Origin: Streptomyces alanosinicus
GTDB taxonomy: Bacteria; Actinomycetota; Actinomycetes; Streptomycetales; Streptomycetaceae
Reading direction: 5' to 3'
Assembly: GCF_014650595.1 (NCBI RefSeq)
Contig: NZ_BMVG01000037.1
Coordinates: 1 to 64,000, forward strand
Length of the DNA: 64,000 bases
The notes under the pieces are model-generated. The model saw nothing but the letters and a program-made list of their open reading frames with translations. It did no database searches and had not been told where the DNA came from. Position numbers and translations under genes: made by a program. Positions 52,302 through 60,399 of the stretch are shown piece after piece (position 1 is the first letter of the stretch; each line of letters begins with the position of its first letter).

Positions 52302-53102
52302 TCAGGCGCTGTTCGTGGTGTAGGCCAGCACGATGCAGCCAGGCTGCCCGTCCACTCCCTTCCATCCGTCGTTGCTGGGGCCATCGGCAACGTCGCCGCC
52401 CTTGCCGCCTTCGCCGCCCTGACCCGCCAGGTCGCAAGTCCCCAGCGTGCGGGGGCTGAAGCCGCGCCCGCCGCCCCAGCCCCCGCGGTTGCTGTCACCA
52501 TTCCCGCCGTCCTTGCCCTTACGACCGTCCAGCAGAGTGGGATTCGACCCGTCACACTCGCTCTTGCGGGCCTCCCCGATGCCCTGGGCCTTGCCACCGT
52601 ATCCGCCGTATGAGCCGCGATAGGCGCCCTCTCCGCCAAATGCCCAGTCCGCACTGACCTTCCTGGATCCGTCGACGTCGACCGTCGACTTGACGCCGCC
52701 TCCTCCCTCACCACCGGCCGTGGGGATCCACCCCCCGGTGCCGCCGCCTCCGCCCTTGCCGCCGATGCCGACGCTCAGGTTCAGAGCGCTGCCGCTGGTG
52801 ACGTCGAGATCGCAGCTCACTACTGCACCAGCGCTGCCGCCGCCGCCGCCCCCTCCACCCTTTGTGAACGCGGGGGTGTAGGCGCCCCCGCCGCCCCCGC
52901 CGCCCCCGCCCCCGCCGACGGCCGCGACCGAGATCTTCGTGACCCCGTCGGGCACCTTGAAGGTGAACGTGCCCGGCGCTGCGTAGGTCTTCGTCTGCTG
53001 CTCTCCGGGCGCCTTCGGTTGCGCGTGTGCGTCCGCTACCCCACATACGGCGAGCAACACCGCGCTACTGGCGGCCATGGCCCTGGCCAGGCGTGAATCC
53101 AT
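52302..53102 (-). CDS. Secreted glycine-rich protein
   Basis: A 266-aa precursor with a signal peptide (LARAMAASSAVLLAVCGVAD) followed by a strand-rich start (TFTFKVPDGVTKISVAAVGG) and long polyglycine runs, including one of about a dozen residues. Charged Gly-rich repeats (KGGGGGTGGW; GGEGGKGGDVADGPSNDGW) and a short hydrophobic end (GCIVLAYTTNSA) follow. The start is supported by AAGGAG before the ATG. This 'carbohydrate-binding-like edge plus glycine-rich body' layout occurs in many secreted actinobacterial proteins of unknown role, possibly adhesive or structural. Confidence 0.75.
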   Translation of the reverse strand: MDSRLARAMAASSAVLLAVCGVADAHAQPKAPGEQQTKTYAAPGTFTFKVPDGVTKISVAAVGGGGGGGGGGGAYTPAFTKGGGGGGGGSAGAVVSCDLDVTSGSALNLSVGIGGKGGGGGTGGWIPTAGGEGGGGVKSTVDVDGSRKVSADWAFGGEGAYRGSYGGYGGKAQGIGEARKSECDGSNPTLLDGRKGKDGGNGDSNRGGWGGGRGFSPRTLGTCDLAGQGGEGGKGGDVADGPSNDGWKGVDGQPGCIVLAYTTNSA

Positions 53103-53394
53103 CGCGTACTCCTTCGGCTAGAACATCCGAACCGTTGGCTGCCAGGCCCCTCTCAGGCGCTGGCAGACACCACAGTCCCCAAAACCGACGGGTCAGAGGC
53201 GATTTGCTGGCGAAACTCCCCATATCTGGGGAAGCGGGAGCGAAATGGCAAGGAAGAGCTGACCCCGTGGGCCGGGCGCACATCCGGCGAGGGAGCGCCC
53301 GGCGCGCGCCGCCGTTGCTCCCTCCCAGCGTTCGAAGACATGTCCGAGATCAGCGCAAGGCGATGAGGCCGGTCGGGTGGACCACGCGCGGCGT
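53103..53394. other. Spacer between cargo and recombinase operon
   Basis: No gene recognised; a few short minus-strand frames continue from the tnpC-like duplicate without protein-like character. Confidence 0.3.
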
Positions 53395-53545
53395 CAGCCG
53401 CGGGCGTCGGGTTGTCCAATGTCTCGGCGAGCTGGGCCCTCGCCTCGCATGCCTTCGTGCGCAGGTTGACGGTCGTCTCGTCGCGCTGGACCTCGCCGGG
53501 CGTACGCAGGACGGCGGGCGACCTTCGAGTCCCCCTCGCCGAGGG
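53395..53545 (-). pseudogene. Duplicated fragment of the tnpC-like gene
   Basis: The minus strand reads RRSPAVLRTPGEVQRDETTV then NLRTKACEARAQLAETLDN. The intact tnpC-like gene 300 bp away reads VARPVLRTPGEVQRDETIAV then LRKRLREATEQ. The two share a stretch of about 60 bases at high identity (53467-53530 against 53822-53886). Only the middle of the gene is present, so this is a partial duplicate or the scar of a related element. Confidence 0.65.
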
Positions 53546-53651
53546 GGTGCTGGGCACCCGAAGATGCCCGCGGGCCCTCCCCCTCCCCTCCCAAGTAGCA
53601 GCGCACAGTGGCGAGGTCCGGCGGTCCAACTGCCGGGTAGGGCGAAGTCGG

Positions 53652-54053
53652 CTACTGGTGTTCTTGGGTGGGCAAGACCGTCACCCGCCTGCGTCCGAGG
53701 CGCTTTTTCAGTGTGAGGTTCTCGGCGTAGAGGTTCGCTGTCACCGTGGCGAGGGCCTCGAGTTTGCCCTGGGTCTGTGCCGCCTGCTCCGTCGCCTCGC
53801 GCAGCCTCTTGCGGAGCACGGCGATCGTCTCGTCGCGCTGGACCTCGCCGGGGGTCCGCAGGACGGGGCGGGCGACCTTCGCGTCCCACTCGGCGAGGAT
53901 GTCTTCGGCGCGGTGCACGGTCGCGTGACTGACCTGTGCCTCACGGGCGAGGTTCTCCTTGGTGAGAGCGCCGTCGGTGTGCACGGGCTCGCCGGCCAGC
54001 AGCCGGGCCATGGCCGCCTTCAGCTTGTCAGCGGACGCTGCGGATACCGGCAT
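53652..54053 (-). CDS. TnpC-like DNA-binding/coiled-coil protein
   Basis: A 133-aa protein at the end of the recombinase operon. The N-terminal half has an HTH-like segment (LTKENLAREAQVSHATVHRA), and the C-terminal half is a coiled coil (IAVLRKRLREATEQAAQTQG ... NLYAENLTLKKRLG). Size, order and design match Tn554 TnpC, an accessory that influences transposition and orientation. Its ATG overlaps the stop of the preceding recombinase (TGATG). Longer in-frame starts upstream lie inside that gene and are rejected. Confidence 0.75.
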   Translation of the reverse strand: MPVSAASADKLKAAMARLLAGEPVHTDGALTKENLAREAQVSHATVHRAEDILAEWDAKVARPVLRTPGEVQRDETIAVLRKRLREATEQAAQTQGKLEALATVTANLYAENLTLKKRLGRRRVTVLPTQEHQ

Positions 54054-56581
54054 CAGGCGCGGCCTTCCTCTTCGAGTGCGCGGGTGATGCGCTGGACGTC
54101 GGCAAGCCGTACGAAGACCGACTCTCGGCGCGGCGGTGACAGCCGCGGGTCCCTGGATCGGGCGGTCAGGTCGTCTTCTTCGGCGACCCAGTACGGGGCG
54201 TGGGCGCGGGTGATGGTCGAGTTGCGGCAGCGGGCCGGCTGACAGGCGCCGAGCAGTGGGGCGCGTCCGCGCTGGTCTTCGGGGAGTTCGTCTTGGCACT
54301 CGGCCTGAGGCGCGTCGAACATGCAGTGGTTGATGGTGCCCAGGTGCAGGTTGGGGAACTCGTCGGCGAGCAGGGCCTCTTCAACCCGCGCGTCGGCGAT
54401 CTGCGCCCGGAGTTGGGGGTTGCTGTTGATGGTGTCGATGACCTTGTCGAGGCCGGCGTGGAGGCGGGCGGCGCCGGGGCCGACGGCAACGCGTTGGCCC
54501 TGACGGCGACCACGGAGCAGGTCCACGAGCTTGCGGGCGGCGGCCTGCTGCAGTTCGGTGTCGAACTCCTTGGCCCAACTCGTGTCCATCTGTGCGTACG
54601 CCTGGGTGGTGCGGTTGGCCATCGCCCGGCGGGCGGCGTGCTTGAGCTGCAGGCCGAGCGCGACCTCGGAGTCCGGTTCGCGTCCGGCGAGCTGGGACAT
54701 GGTCTTGCGGAACATGTGCGAGCGGACGTGGGAGGGCGGGATCTTGGCCAGGCCGTGCCGGTGGGCGATGGTGTTGATGCCGTTGATGAAGAAGTCGATC
54801 TCGGCGTCGGAAGAGATGCCGGGCTCCGTGTGGGTCTGCTTGCCGGTGGGCGGGCGTAGGGCTGCGAACAGGTGGGTGGGATGCCAGGCCAGCTTCTCGA
54901 GGACCGCGAGTGCCTCGGCGACCGGTTCGATGATCCACCAGTACAGTTCCGGGCGTGTGGGGTCCAGCTTGGTCTTGCGGGAACGGACGGCCGGGGAGCC
55001 GAAGTAGGTCCGCACGGCGTCGCGCTGGATCTCCTGAACCTCCGAGTCGCGCATCAGGGTCAAGGCCGCGACGAACACGTAGATCGCGGCTCTGAGCATG
55101 TGCAGTTCGAAGGCGACCTCGATGGCGCTGATCTGCGTACGCCACGGCGCTGACGTCCCGTCCGCCCGCGGGATGTGCGCGGCCTCCGGGCTCTGAAGCG
55201 GAAAGGCGCGCCAGCCGGCCCAAAGGTCAGAATCGACGGGAATCCCTCGCCCGTCGGCGACGGCCTGCAAGACCAGGCGGGCTCGTGCTGCCCCTGATCG
55301 GGTGCGTCGGTGAAATCGCTTCCCGTTCCGGTGCCGGTTGGCGTCCGGCGGGGTTGGCCCCCAGATCATGCGGGCAGTCATCCCCCAGATCGGCTCCCCG
55401 GCCTTGCCCTGCTCGTCGGTCGCGTACACCGGCACCACGGTGCCCGGGTCGGCGAGCCATCGTCGTACGTCGTCATCCAGCTCCTCTTGGGTGACGCCCG
55501 TACTGGTGCCCGGTGCGATGTAGCGCGGCCCGGCGGGACCCTTGCCCTTGCCCACGGTCGCCTTGACGGTCGTGGCGCGGCCCTCGTTGAGCGCGGCCAG
55601 AACGGTGGCCCGCCGTCTGCGGGGCCGGTCGCTCTGGTTGTCGGCGAAAATGTTCATGGTTCTGCCGTCGGTGACCATCTTGCTCAGCGCGGTCCACATA
55701 GGAGTGCCGGCCCTGACGCTGATGTAGTCCACCTCATGGACGGGCACCGCGTTGCCCGGCGTCCGCAGCCACTTCTCCAGCAGGGCATCCGTTTCCTGAG
55801 GCCGCACCGGCCGGGCCTTGGTAGACCGTGGCTGGTCGGCGGGGACCTCCCGCTGCTGGGCGAAGTGGTCGCGCCAGCGCAAGATGTCCGGGGCGAAGGT
55901 GTGGATGTACGTCCACGCGCCGCGCAGCAGCGGCCACCAGGCCTCGGGCGGGATCGCCGGGGTGGCGAGGGTGCCGCGGCTGGGGGCCTCCTCGTCGTAC
56001 GCCTTGGCGGCCACGGTCGAGGCAGGCTCGTCACCCCAGGGGTCGTCGAAGGCGCTGATTCCGGTGAGGACCGGGGCGAGTTGGCGCAGGCGGCGGATGG
56101 CCGTCACATGGAAGGCGACGGTTTTCATGCCGTCGACCTGGGACGCCTTGTGGGCTATCTCCTCGTGCCAGTCCTCCGGGTCCCACAGCCCAAGATCGTC
56201 CGGCAGTCCCTGTTGCCGGCCCCAGTCCATGATCTTTCTGATTTCCATCATCGAGGGGCGGATGGTGGCCACAGACAGCGGGACCGCGGACAGGAAGATC
56301 AGGGATTGCCGCAGGACGGGGTGGGAGGGGTTGAGGAGGGCGAAGCAGTACTCACGCAGCTGGAGGTTGATCAGCGGGTCGTCCAGGGGGAAGACGAAGC
56401 GCCACTCGCCCGGCTTCCTGCTGGCGGGGCGGCCGATGCAGTCTGCCGGCCACCGGTGGGGCTCGCCGAAGAGCGGCACCATGATGTCGTCGAGGAGTTG
56501 GTAGCCGCCGTAGCTGAAGACCTTCTCGTCGTCGCGGAAGGCCGACGATGCCAGCGGCAGGGGTGCGGGGCGGGCCATCAT
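54053..56581 (-). CDS. Large tyrosine recombinase (842 aa), third of three
   Basis: The C-terminal half shows the tyrosine recombinase set: Arg in VAALTLMRDSEVQEIQ (about residue 510), HxxR in SHMFRKTMSQLAG (about 622), a later His in LQLKHAARRAM, and Tyr in RTTQAYAQMD (about 661). The long N-terminal half (MMARPAPLPLASSAFRDDEK...) and about 180 residues after the Tyr (including a Cys-rich tail CMFDAPQAECQDE ... CQPARCRNSTI that may bind zinc) are unusual. Start at 56581, an ATGATGA overlap with the previous stop. Expected to act with the other two on the element ends. Confidence 0.8.
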   Translation of the reverse strand: MMARPAPLPLASSAFRDDEKVFSYGGYQLLDDIMVPLFGEPHRWPADCIGRPASRKPGEWRFVFPLDDPLINLQLREYCFALLNPSHPVLRQSLIFLSAVPLSVATIRPSMMEIRKIMDWGRQQGLPDDLGLWDPEDWHEEIAHKASQVDGMKTVAFHVTAIRRLRQLAPVLTGISAFDDPWGDEPASTVAAKAYDEEAPSRGTLATPAIPPEAWWPLLRGAWTYIHTFAPDILRWRDHFAQQREVPADQPRSTKARPVRPQETDALLEKWLRTPGNAVPVHEVDYISVRAGTPMWTALSKMVTDGRTMNIFADNQSDRPRRRRATVLAALNEGRATTVKATVGKGKGPAGPRYIAPGTSTGVTQEELDDDVRRWLADPGTVVPVYATDEQGKAGEPIWGMTARMIWGPTPPDANRHRNGKRFHRRTRSGAARARLVLQAVADGRGIPVDSDLWAGWRAFPLQSPEAAHIPRADGTSAPWRTQISAIEVAFELHMLRAAIYVFVAALTLMRDSEVQEIQRDAVRTYFGSPAVRSRKTKLDPTRPELYWWIIEPVAEALAVLEKLAWHPTHLFAALRPPTGKQTHTEPGISSDAEIDFFINGINTIAHRHGLAKIPPSHVRSHMFRKTMSQLAGREPDSEVALGLQLKHAARRAMANRTTQAYAQMDTSWAKEFDTELQQAAARKLVDLLRGRRQGQRVAVGPGAARLHAGLDKVIDTINSNPQLRAQIADARVEEALLADEFPNLHLGTINHCMFDAPQAECQDELPEDQRGRAPLLGACQPARCRNSTITRAHAPYWVAEEDDLTARSRDPRLSPPRRESVFVRLADVQRITRALEEEGRA

Positions 56582-58536
56582 CGGTCGAACTCCGTCCTCA
56601 TGCCCAGGGGGAGGTCGAGGCGCAGGCCGAGCTCGGCGATCTCGCGGCGGGCCGCGGGGATGAGGTCGGCGCATTCCTCGAAGACCTCCGCGAGGGCTGC
56701 TGCCTGCCGCCCCCACAGGGCCTGCCAGTGGCGCGGGGTGAGGTTGGCACGCATGTGCTCGATGTGATCGGACAGCAGCAGGAGCCGCGGGATCTGGGAG
56801 GTGAACACGACGGCGTTGCGGCACAACATGCACATCGCGGGTGCGACGTGGCAGACCTTGGCGTCGTTGCGGTGTGGCGAGGCCCAGGGGTTACGGCAGT
56901 TGACCAGGCCCATATCCAGCTCACCCGTCCGCAGCGCCTTGGCCAGCTCGGCATCCAGGCCGAGGTCCTCGGCGACCGCGGGCTCCTCCAGGTGCTGCTC
57001 GGCCTCGGCGGTGACGAGCACCGGCCGTGAGGGTGTGGTCATGCGGTCGAAGACCCACTTCTGAGCTCGGTTGATCGACCGGCCTGCCAGTATGTGCGCG
57101 GTCGTGCCGTGCGCGTAGTGCAGGCGGTAGACCTCCACGTGGTGGTCATCGCCCGCCAGATCGCTCACCGTGCCGCCGAGCGCGACCGCCCGAACGACCT
57201 TCGTCGTCTTGCGCAGCCGCCTGATCTCATACGGCTCGGAGATCTTCAGCGCCTTCCCTGCAGCATCGCGCTGCGCGGCGATCCAGCGGCCGAAGCGCCG
57301 ATCGCGATTGGTGAAGTCAGCGAACTCGGCGTCCAGGACACCCCGGCGCCGTCGTTCCACCGCGAGAAACAGCCACGGGTCGGCGTCGGGAAAGACCGTC
57401 CGGGACAGTTCCGTGGCGGCCAGCAGACGCCGGAGCAGGCCCGGCACGTCCCAGGCACCGTCCCCGGCGAACTCCTGGGCCTCCTCCTCTGGCTCCGGAT
57501 CCGGGTGCAGGTCGGCACGGACACGCTGGGCACGCATCTTGCGCTGGACCAGGCGAACGCCGCCGTCAGTGAACTCGATATCAGGCAGCTGGAGAAAGTG
57601 GAGTTCCTCCGGGCTCGTCTCACTCATGCCCAGCATCAGCAGCACCCGAAAGGCCTGCAGATCCACTTCGGTCGGAAACAGAAGACGGCCCAACTCGACG
57701 ACGAGATATCGAAATCCGCGCCTGAGGAGAGTGCCGTCCGGCGCGGTCGGGAGCAGGGCCTTCACCGGCTCCGGCCAGCTCAGCACGTTCTGCCGGAACT
57801 GCGGCTTGAGGATCTCCACGGTCAGCAGATGGGGGCGCGTCGCCGCCCACAGCAGGTTCGCCGGCTCGTGCCACCCACCTTCTCTGGGATCGACCCCGTG
57901 CTCCAGCATGGCCCGGCCCCGGGCCATGCGGGCCTCCAGCGCACGGACCGCGTCACGCGCCGAGTCCCGCAGCGCGATCCGCTCCGCGTTCGAGAACTCG
58001 TCCAGCGGCTCGCCCTGGTACGTCGGATAAGCGGGCGGTGCCTGCGCACGCACCCGCAGCGCCTCCGGCATGCTCGTGTCCTTCAGTGCACGCTGCTCGA
58101 TCAACGTCAACAGGGAATTCGTCTTGACGTACGGGGAGTTCGAGCGGAGCCCGTGGTACTGACGAAGGTCTTCCTCCCACGAGTGGATGACCTCGACCAG
58201 ATCAACCTTGTGCCCGTCCAGGCGGGCATCCGCCGGGTGCACACCGAGCGGTGGCAGATGCTTGTCGACGAACTTCGCGAAGGACCGCACCGCCAGGGCC
58301 AGGCCCGCGCCCCCGTCGGACAGTGCCATGGAACGGGTGTAGGTGATCCACTCGTCGGCCAGCTGGGCCGCCAGAATGCTGCACTGGTACTGCGCCGGAT
58401 TCACGAAATGGCTCGCCGTCCCGCCCCGGCGCGCCCAGGTCACGGTCCGGATCCCGACGTGCTCCAGGTCCCGGGTGGGCAGCGGCTTCGGGGCGCTGCT
58501 GCGCACGCGCTGCTTGCGCTCGCCGCGTCGGGGCAT
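56578..58536 (-). CDS. TnpB-like tyrosine recombinase (652 aa), second of three
   Basis: Length and position match Tn554 TnpB (about 630 aa). The catalytic region is present but off consensus: box I reads LMLGMSETSPEELHFLQLPD with no Arg at the usual spot, box II YEIRRLRKTTKV keeps one Arg, and GDDHHVEVYRLHYAHGT supplies His and a candidate Tyr. A C-terminal Cys/His set (VCHVAPAMCMLCRNAV) may bind metal. The ATG at 58536 overlaps the upstream stop (TGATG), so the longer frame from 58602 is not used. It may be a structural or partly degenerate partner in strand exchange. Confidence 0.75.
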   Translation of the reverse strand: MPRRGERKQRVRSSAPKPLPTRDLEHVGIRTVTWARRGGTASHFVNPAQYQCSILAAQLADEWITYTRSMALSDGGAGLALAVRSFAKFVDKHLPPLGVHPADARLDGHKVDLVEVIHSWEEDLRQYHGLRSNSPYVKTNSLLTLIEQRALKDTSMPEALRVRAQAPPAYPTYQGEPLDEFSNAERIALRDSARDAVRALEARMARGRAMLEHGVDPREGGWHEPANLLWAATRPHLLTVEILKPQFRQNVLSWPEPVKALLPTAPDGTLLRRGFRYLVVELGRLLFPTEVDLQAFRVLLMLGMSETSPEELHFLQLPDIEFTDGGVRLVQRKMRAQRVRADLHPDPEPEEEAQEFAGDGAWDVPGLLRRLLAATELSRTVFPDADPWLFLAVERRRRGVLDAEFADFTNRDRRFGRWIAAQRDAAGKALKISEPYEIRRLRKTTKVVRAVALGGTVSDLAGDDHHVEVYRLHYAHGTTAHILAGRSINRAQKWVFDRMTTPSRPVLVTAEAEQHLEEPAVAEDLGLDAELAKALRTGELDMGLVNCRNPWASPHRNDAKVCHVAPAMCMLCRNAVVFTSQIPRLLLLSDHIEHMRANLTPRHWQALWGRQAAALAEVFEECADLIPAARREIAELGLRLDLPLGMRTEFDR

Positions 58537-59993
58537 CAGGCAGCCCTCTGTTCGGCGATCGCGGCCGCGTAGTCGGCGTAGGTGGCGTTCTTGTTGTTCC
58601 ACTCGGCGATCGCCTTTGCCACCAGCACGTTGGTGTCACGCATGTACCGGAGGTAACGCAAGGTCGATTGTGGACGGCGATGCCCCAATAGGTCCTGCAG
58701 CATCAGCAGGGGGTTCCGCGAGATGTGGTCCGTCAGGTAGCCGGTGTGCCGGCCGGCGAGGTACTCCTCGGCTTCCTCCTGGAGGATCAGCTTGGTCAGC
58801 AGCGGCAGCATGTAGACCGCGAAGGTGTGCCGGGTGTCGTGGATCCTGACCTCACGCGGCATGACGATGCCGACCTTGTGCTCCTCGCTCAGCCGCACGG
58901 CGCGCAGATGCGCGGCGTCGAATATCTGCTCCCAGCGCTGTCGGGTGGGCATTCGTCCGCCGCGGCCGACGAACATCGCCATCGGCTCCAGCCCGTGGTC
59001 GCCCTCGAAGACCGCGCGACGGCGCTTGTCGGCGTTCATGCTCTCGACCCGGAAGGTACGGCGCCGGCCTTCGAGCATCCCGCTCACCTTCATCCGCCGC
59101 AGGTCGATGTCATCGACGATGAACAGCTCCTCGCGGCGTCTCCACAGAGCTTTCGCCGCCGCCCGCACCTGCGCGGCGCGTTCGGTACGCCGGTACATGT
59201 CCAGCTCCCGCAGCGTCGGATCCTGGATCATCACCGAGCGGGGCAGGCCGTACTTCGCGATCGCCTGAAGGTGCACCTCCGCAGGAGAGGCGTCCCGTCG
59301 CGGTGGCCCGACCTCGATATCCAACAGGCAGCTGAACTCCTGCAGCCGCATGCCGGTCGTGATCGACAGTTCGGGTGCTGAGCTGTCGCGCAGCGGCGAG
59401 CGCCCGCGGAACGTGCGATCGACGCGCCCGTCGGGCAGATAGCCACGCAGTCCGACCTGTTTGAGGAAGTTCCACTGCCGCCAGGTCAGATGCCGCACGT
59501 CGAGCTGCGTAGTGGCACCCCAGGACAGCACGTCGCGGCCGTTACGGCGGCGGAAGTAGGGACGCTTGTCGATCAGCTTCTCGTCGTCGGCCCACCCGTA
59601 GAAGCCATTGATCATGGCCCGGCGCCGCTTCCAGGTCGCTGGCGCATCCGGCGACTCGCGATGCTCTGTGCAGTCCTCCCGATACGCCAGGAGGTCTTCC
59701 TCGATCACCGACAACAGATCGACCGGCGGGTCGAGTTCGTTCTCCAGGAATTCGGTCAGGTCGAGGGCGTCGTACGTGTAGTCCTGCAACGACTTCGCCT
59801 TCAGCGTCTTGGCCATCTCGAGAAAGAACGAGACCAACGGTTCCGCCGGGCGCATCTGCGAGTCGAAGAAGAACGGAGTGCCCTCCTTCAACGCACCCTT
59901 GCGCGACACATACGCGAAAGCATCAAGTTCCACGCCGGGCGGCGCCTCGTAGAAGCGACGCACCTTGCTGCGTGACACAAAGAAGTAGTCCAC
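58536..59993 (-). CDS. TnpA-like tyrosine recombinase (485 aa), first of three
   Basis: A canonical tyrosine recombinase. Box I Arg in ITTGMRLQEFSCLLDIEVG (about residue 215), HDTRHTFAVYMLPLL (His and Arg about 383-386), LLGHRRPQSTLRYLRYMRD with the His and nucleophile Tyr (about 446). An N-terminal SAM-like core-binding domain precedes it (KSLQDYTYDALDLTEFLENE). Start is GTG at 59993, only about 20 bp from the inner right-end repeat, so transcription begins at the element end and runs inward. It heads the four-gene recombinase operon and is likely the main catalytic subunit. Confidence 0.85.
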   Translation of the reverse strand: MDYFFVSRSKVRRFYEAPPGVELDAFAYVSRKGALKEGTPFFFDSQMRPAEPLVSFFLEMAKTLKAKSLQDYTYDALDLTEFLENELDPPVDLLSVIEEDLLAYREDCTEHRESPDAPATWKRRRAMINGFYGWADDEKLIDKRPYFRRRNGRDVLSWGATTQLDVRHLTWRQWNFLKQVGLRGYLPDGRVDRTFRGRSPLRDSSAPELSITTGMRLQEFSCLLDIEVGPPRRDASPAEVHLQAIAKYGLPRSVMIQDPTLRELDMYRRTERAAQVRAAAKALWRRREELFIVDDIDLRRMKVSGMLEGRRRTFRVESMNADKRRRAVFEGDHGLEPMAMFVGRGGRMPTRQRWEQIFDAAHLRAVRLSEEHKVGIVMPREVRIHDTRHTFAVYMLPLLTKLILQEEAEEYLAGRHTGYLTDHISRNPLLMLQDLLGHRRPQSTLRYLRYMRDTNVLVAKAIAEWNNKNATYADYAAAIAEQRAA

Positions 59994-60011
59994 CCCGCAC
60001 CACCATGATCA

Positions 60012-60106
60012 TGAGACATCCAGGAGGCTGGAACCTAACAGCCGCACCTAGGAGCTCATGTCACCCGAGGATCACACCTGAGACATCTGGACTTCCTTTG
60101 CATAAC
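60012..60106. repeat. Right end of the element: two TGAGACAT sites and terminal CATAAC
   Basis: TGAGACAT occurs at 60012-60019 and 60079-60086 (CTGAGACAT from 60078), the inverse of the left-end ATGTCTCA sites and similarly spaced (about 67 bp). CATAAC at 60101-60106 is the inverse of GTTATG at 16741-16746. The inner site almost touches the recombinase start, so binding could also control the operon. Confidence 0.7.
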
Positions 60107-60110
60107 CGCC

Positions 60111-60296
60111 GCCGTGATCTGGCAGTGCAACGGCGGCACCAACCAGCAGTGGAACGTCAACTCCAACGGCACGATCACCAACGTGCTGACGGGGCTGTGC
60201 CTGGACGTGAACGGGTACGGCACCGCGAACGGCACCAAGGTGCAGCTCTGGGCCTGCGGCTCGAACCAGAGCAACCAGCAGTGGACGTTCGGCTGA
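60111..60296 (+). pseudogene. Missing C-terminus of the ricin-tailed glycosidase (3' piece)
   Basis: Reads AVIWQCNGGTNQQWNVNSNG then LTGLCLDVNGYGTANGTKVQ and LWACGSNQSNQQWTFG, stop at 60294-60296. These are ricin beta-trefoil repeats with the QxW motifs, and they complete exactly the domain cut at 16740, in the same frame. It has no start codon and no ribosome-binding site of its own, so it is not expressed as a gene. Confidence 0.88.
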
Positions 60297-60318
60297 CACG
60301 AGTCCGCTGAACCGCGCC

Positions 60319-60347
60319 GGGCGGCCCGGCACCTCGCCGGGCCGCCC
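60319..60347 (+). terminator. Terminator of the interrupted glycosidase gene
   Basis: A perfect 12-bp inverted repeat (GGGCGGCCCGGC / GCCGGGCCGCCC) with a 5-base loop lies 22 bases after the displaced stop codon. It supports 60111-60296 being the native 3' end. Confidence 0.7.
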
Positions 60348-60399
60348 TCCCGTCGAACGACGACCAGAACAGGGCCAGCTGCCCTGGAGAGGAACGAGT

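Larger units (their letters stand above)
16741..60110. mobile_element. ~43.4-kb Tn554-like element inserted in the ricin-domain gene
   Basis: Removing 16741-60110 rejoins the two halves of the ricin domain in frame (...SNGIG + AVIWQCNGGTNQQW...), which fixes the boundaries to within a few bases. The left end begins GTTATG and the right end has the inverse CATAAC (60101-60106). Each end carries two copies of ATGTCTCA(G) about 70 bp apart, pointing in opposite directions at the two ends. Inside the right end lies an operon of three tyrosine recombinase-like genes and a small tnpC-like gene. No clear target duplication is visible, as expected for tyrosine recombinase transposons. Cargo includes diterpene and polyketide gene sets, P450s, secreted proteins and several IS remnants. 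Confidence 0.8.

Noticed and set aside
16741..60110. Target-site duplication at the ends of the large element
   Set aside because: No direct repeat longer than chance is seen at the junctions, and tyrosine recombinase elements do not usually make one.
50457..60110. RIT element (three small overlapping recombinases) as the identity of the recombinase operon
   Set aside because: The proteins are much larger than RitA-C and a TnpC-like gene is attached, so Tn554-like fits better.
60111..60296. Independent small lectin gene
   Set aside because: No start codon or ribosome-binding site, begins mid-domain, and completes the reading frame broken at 16740.
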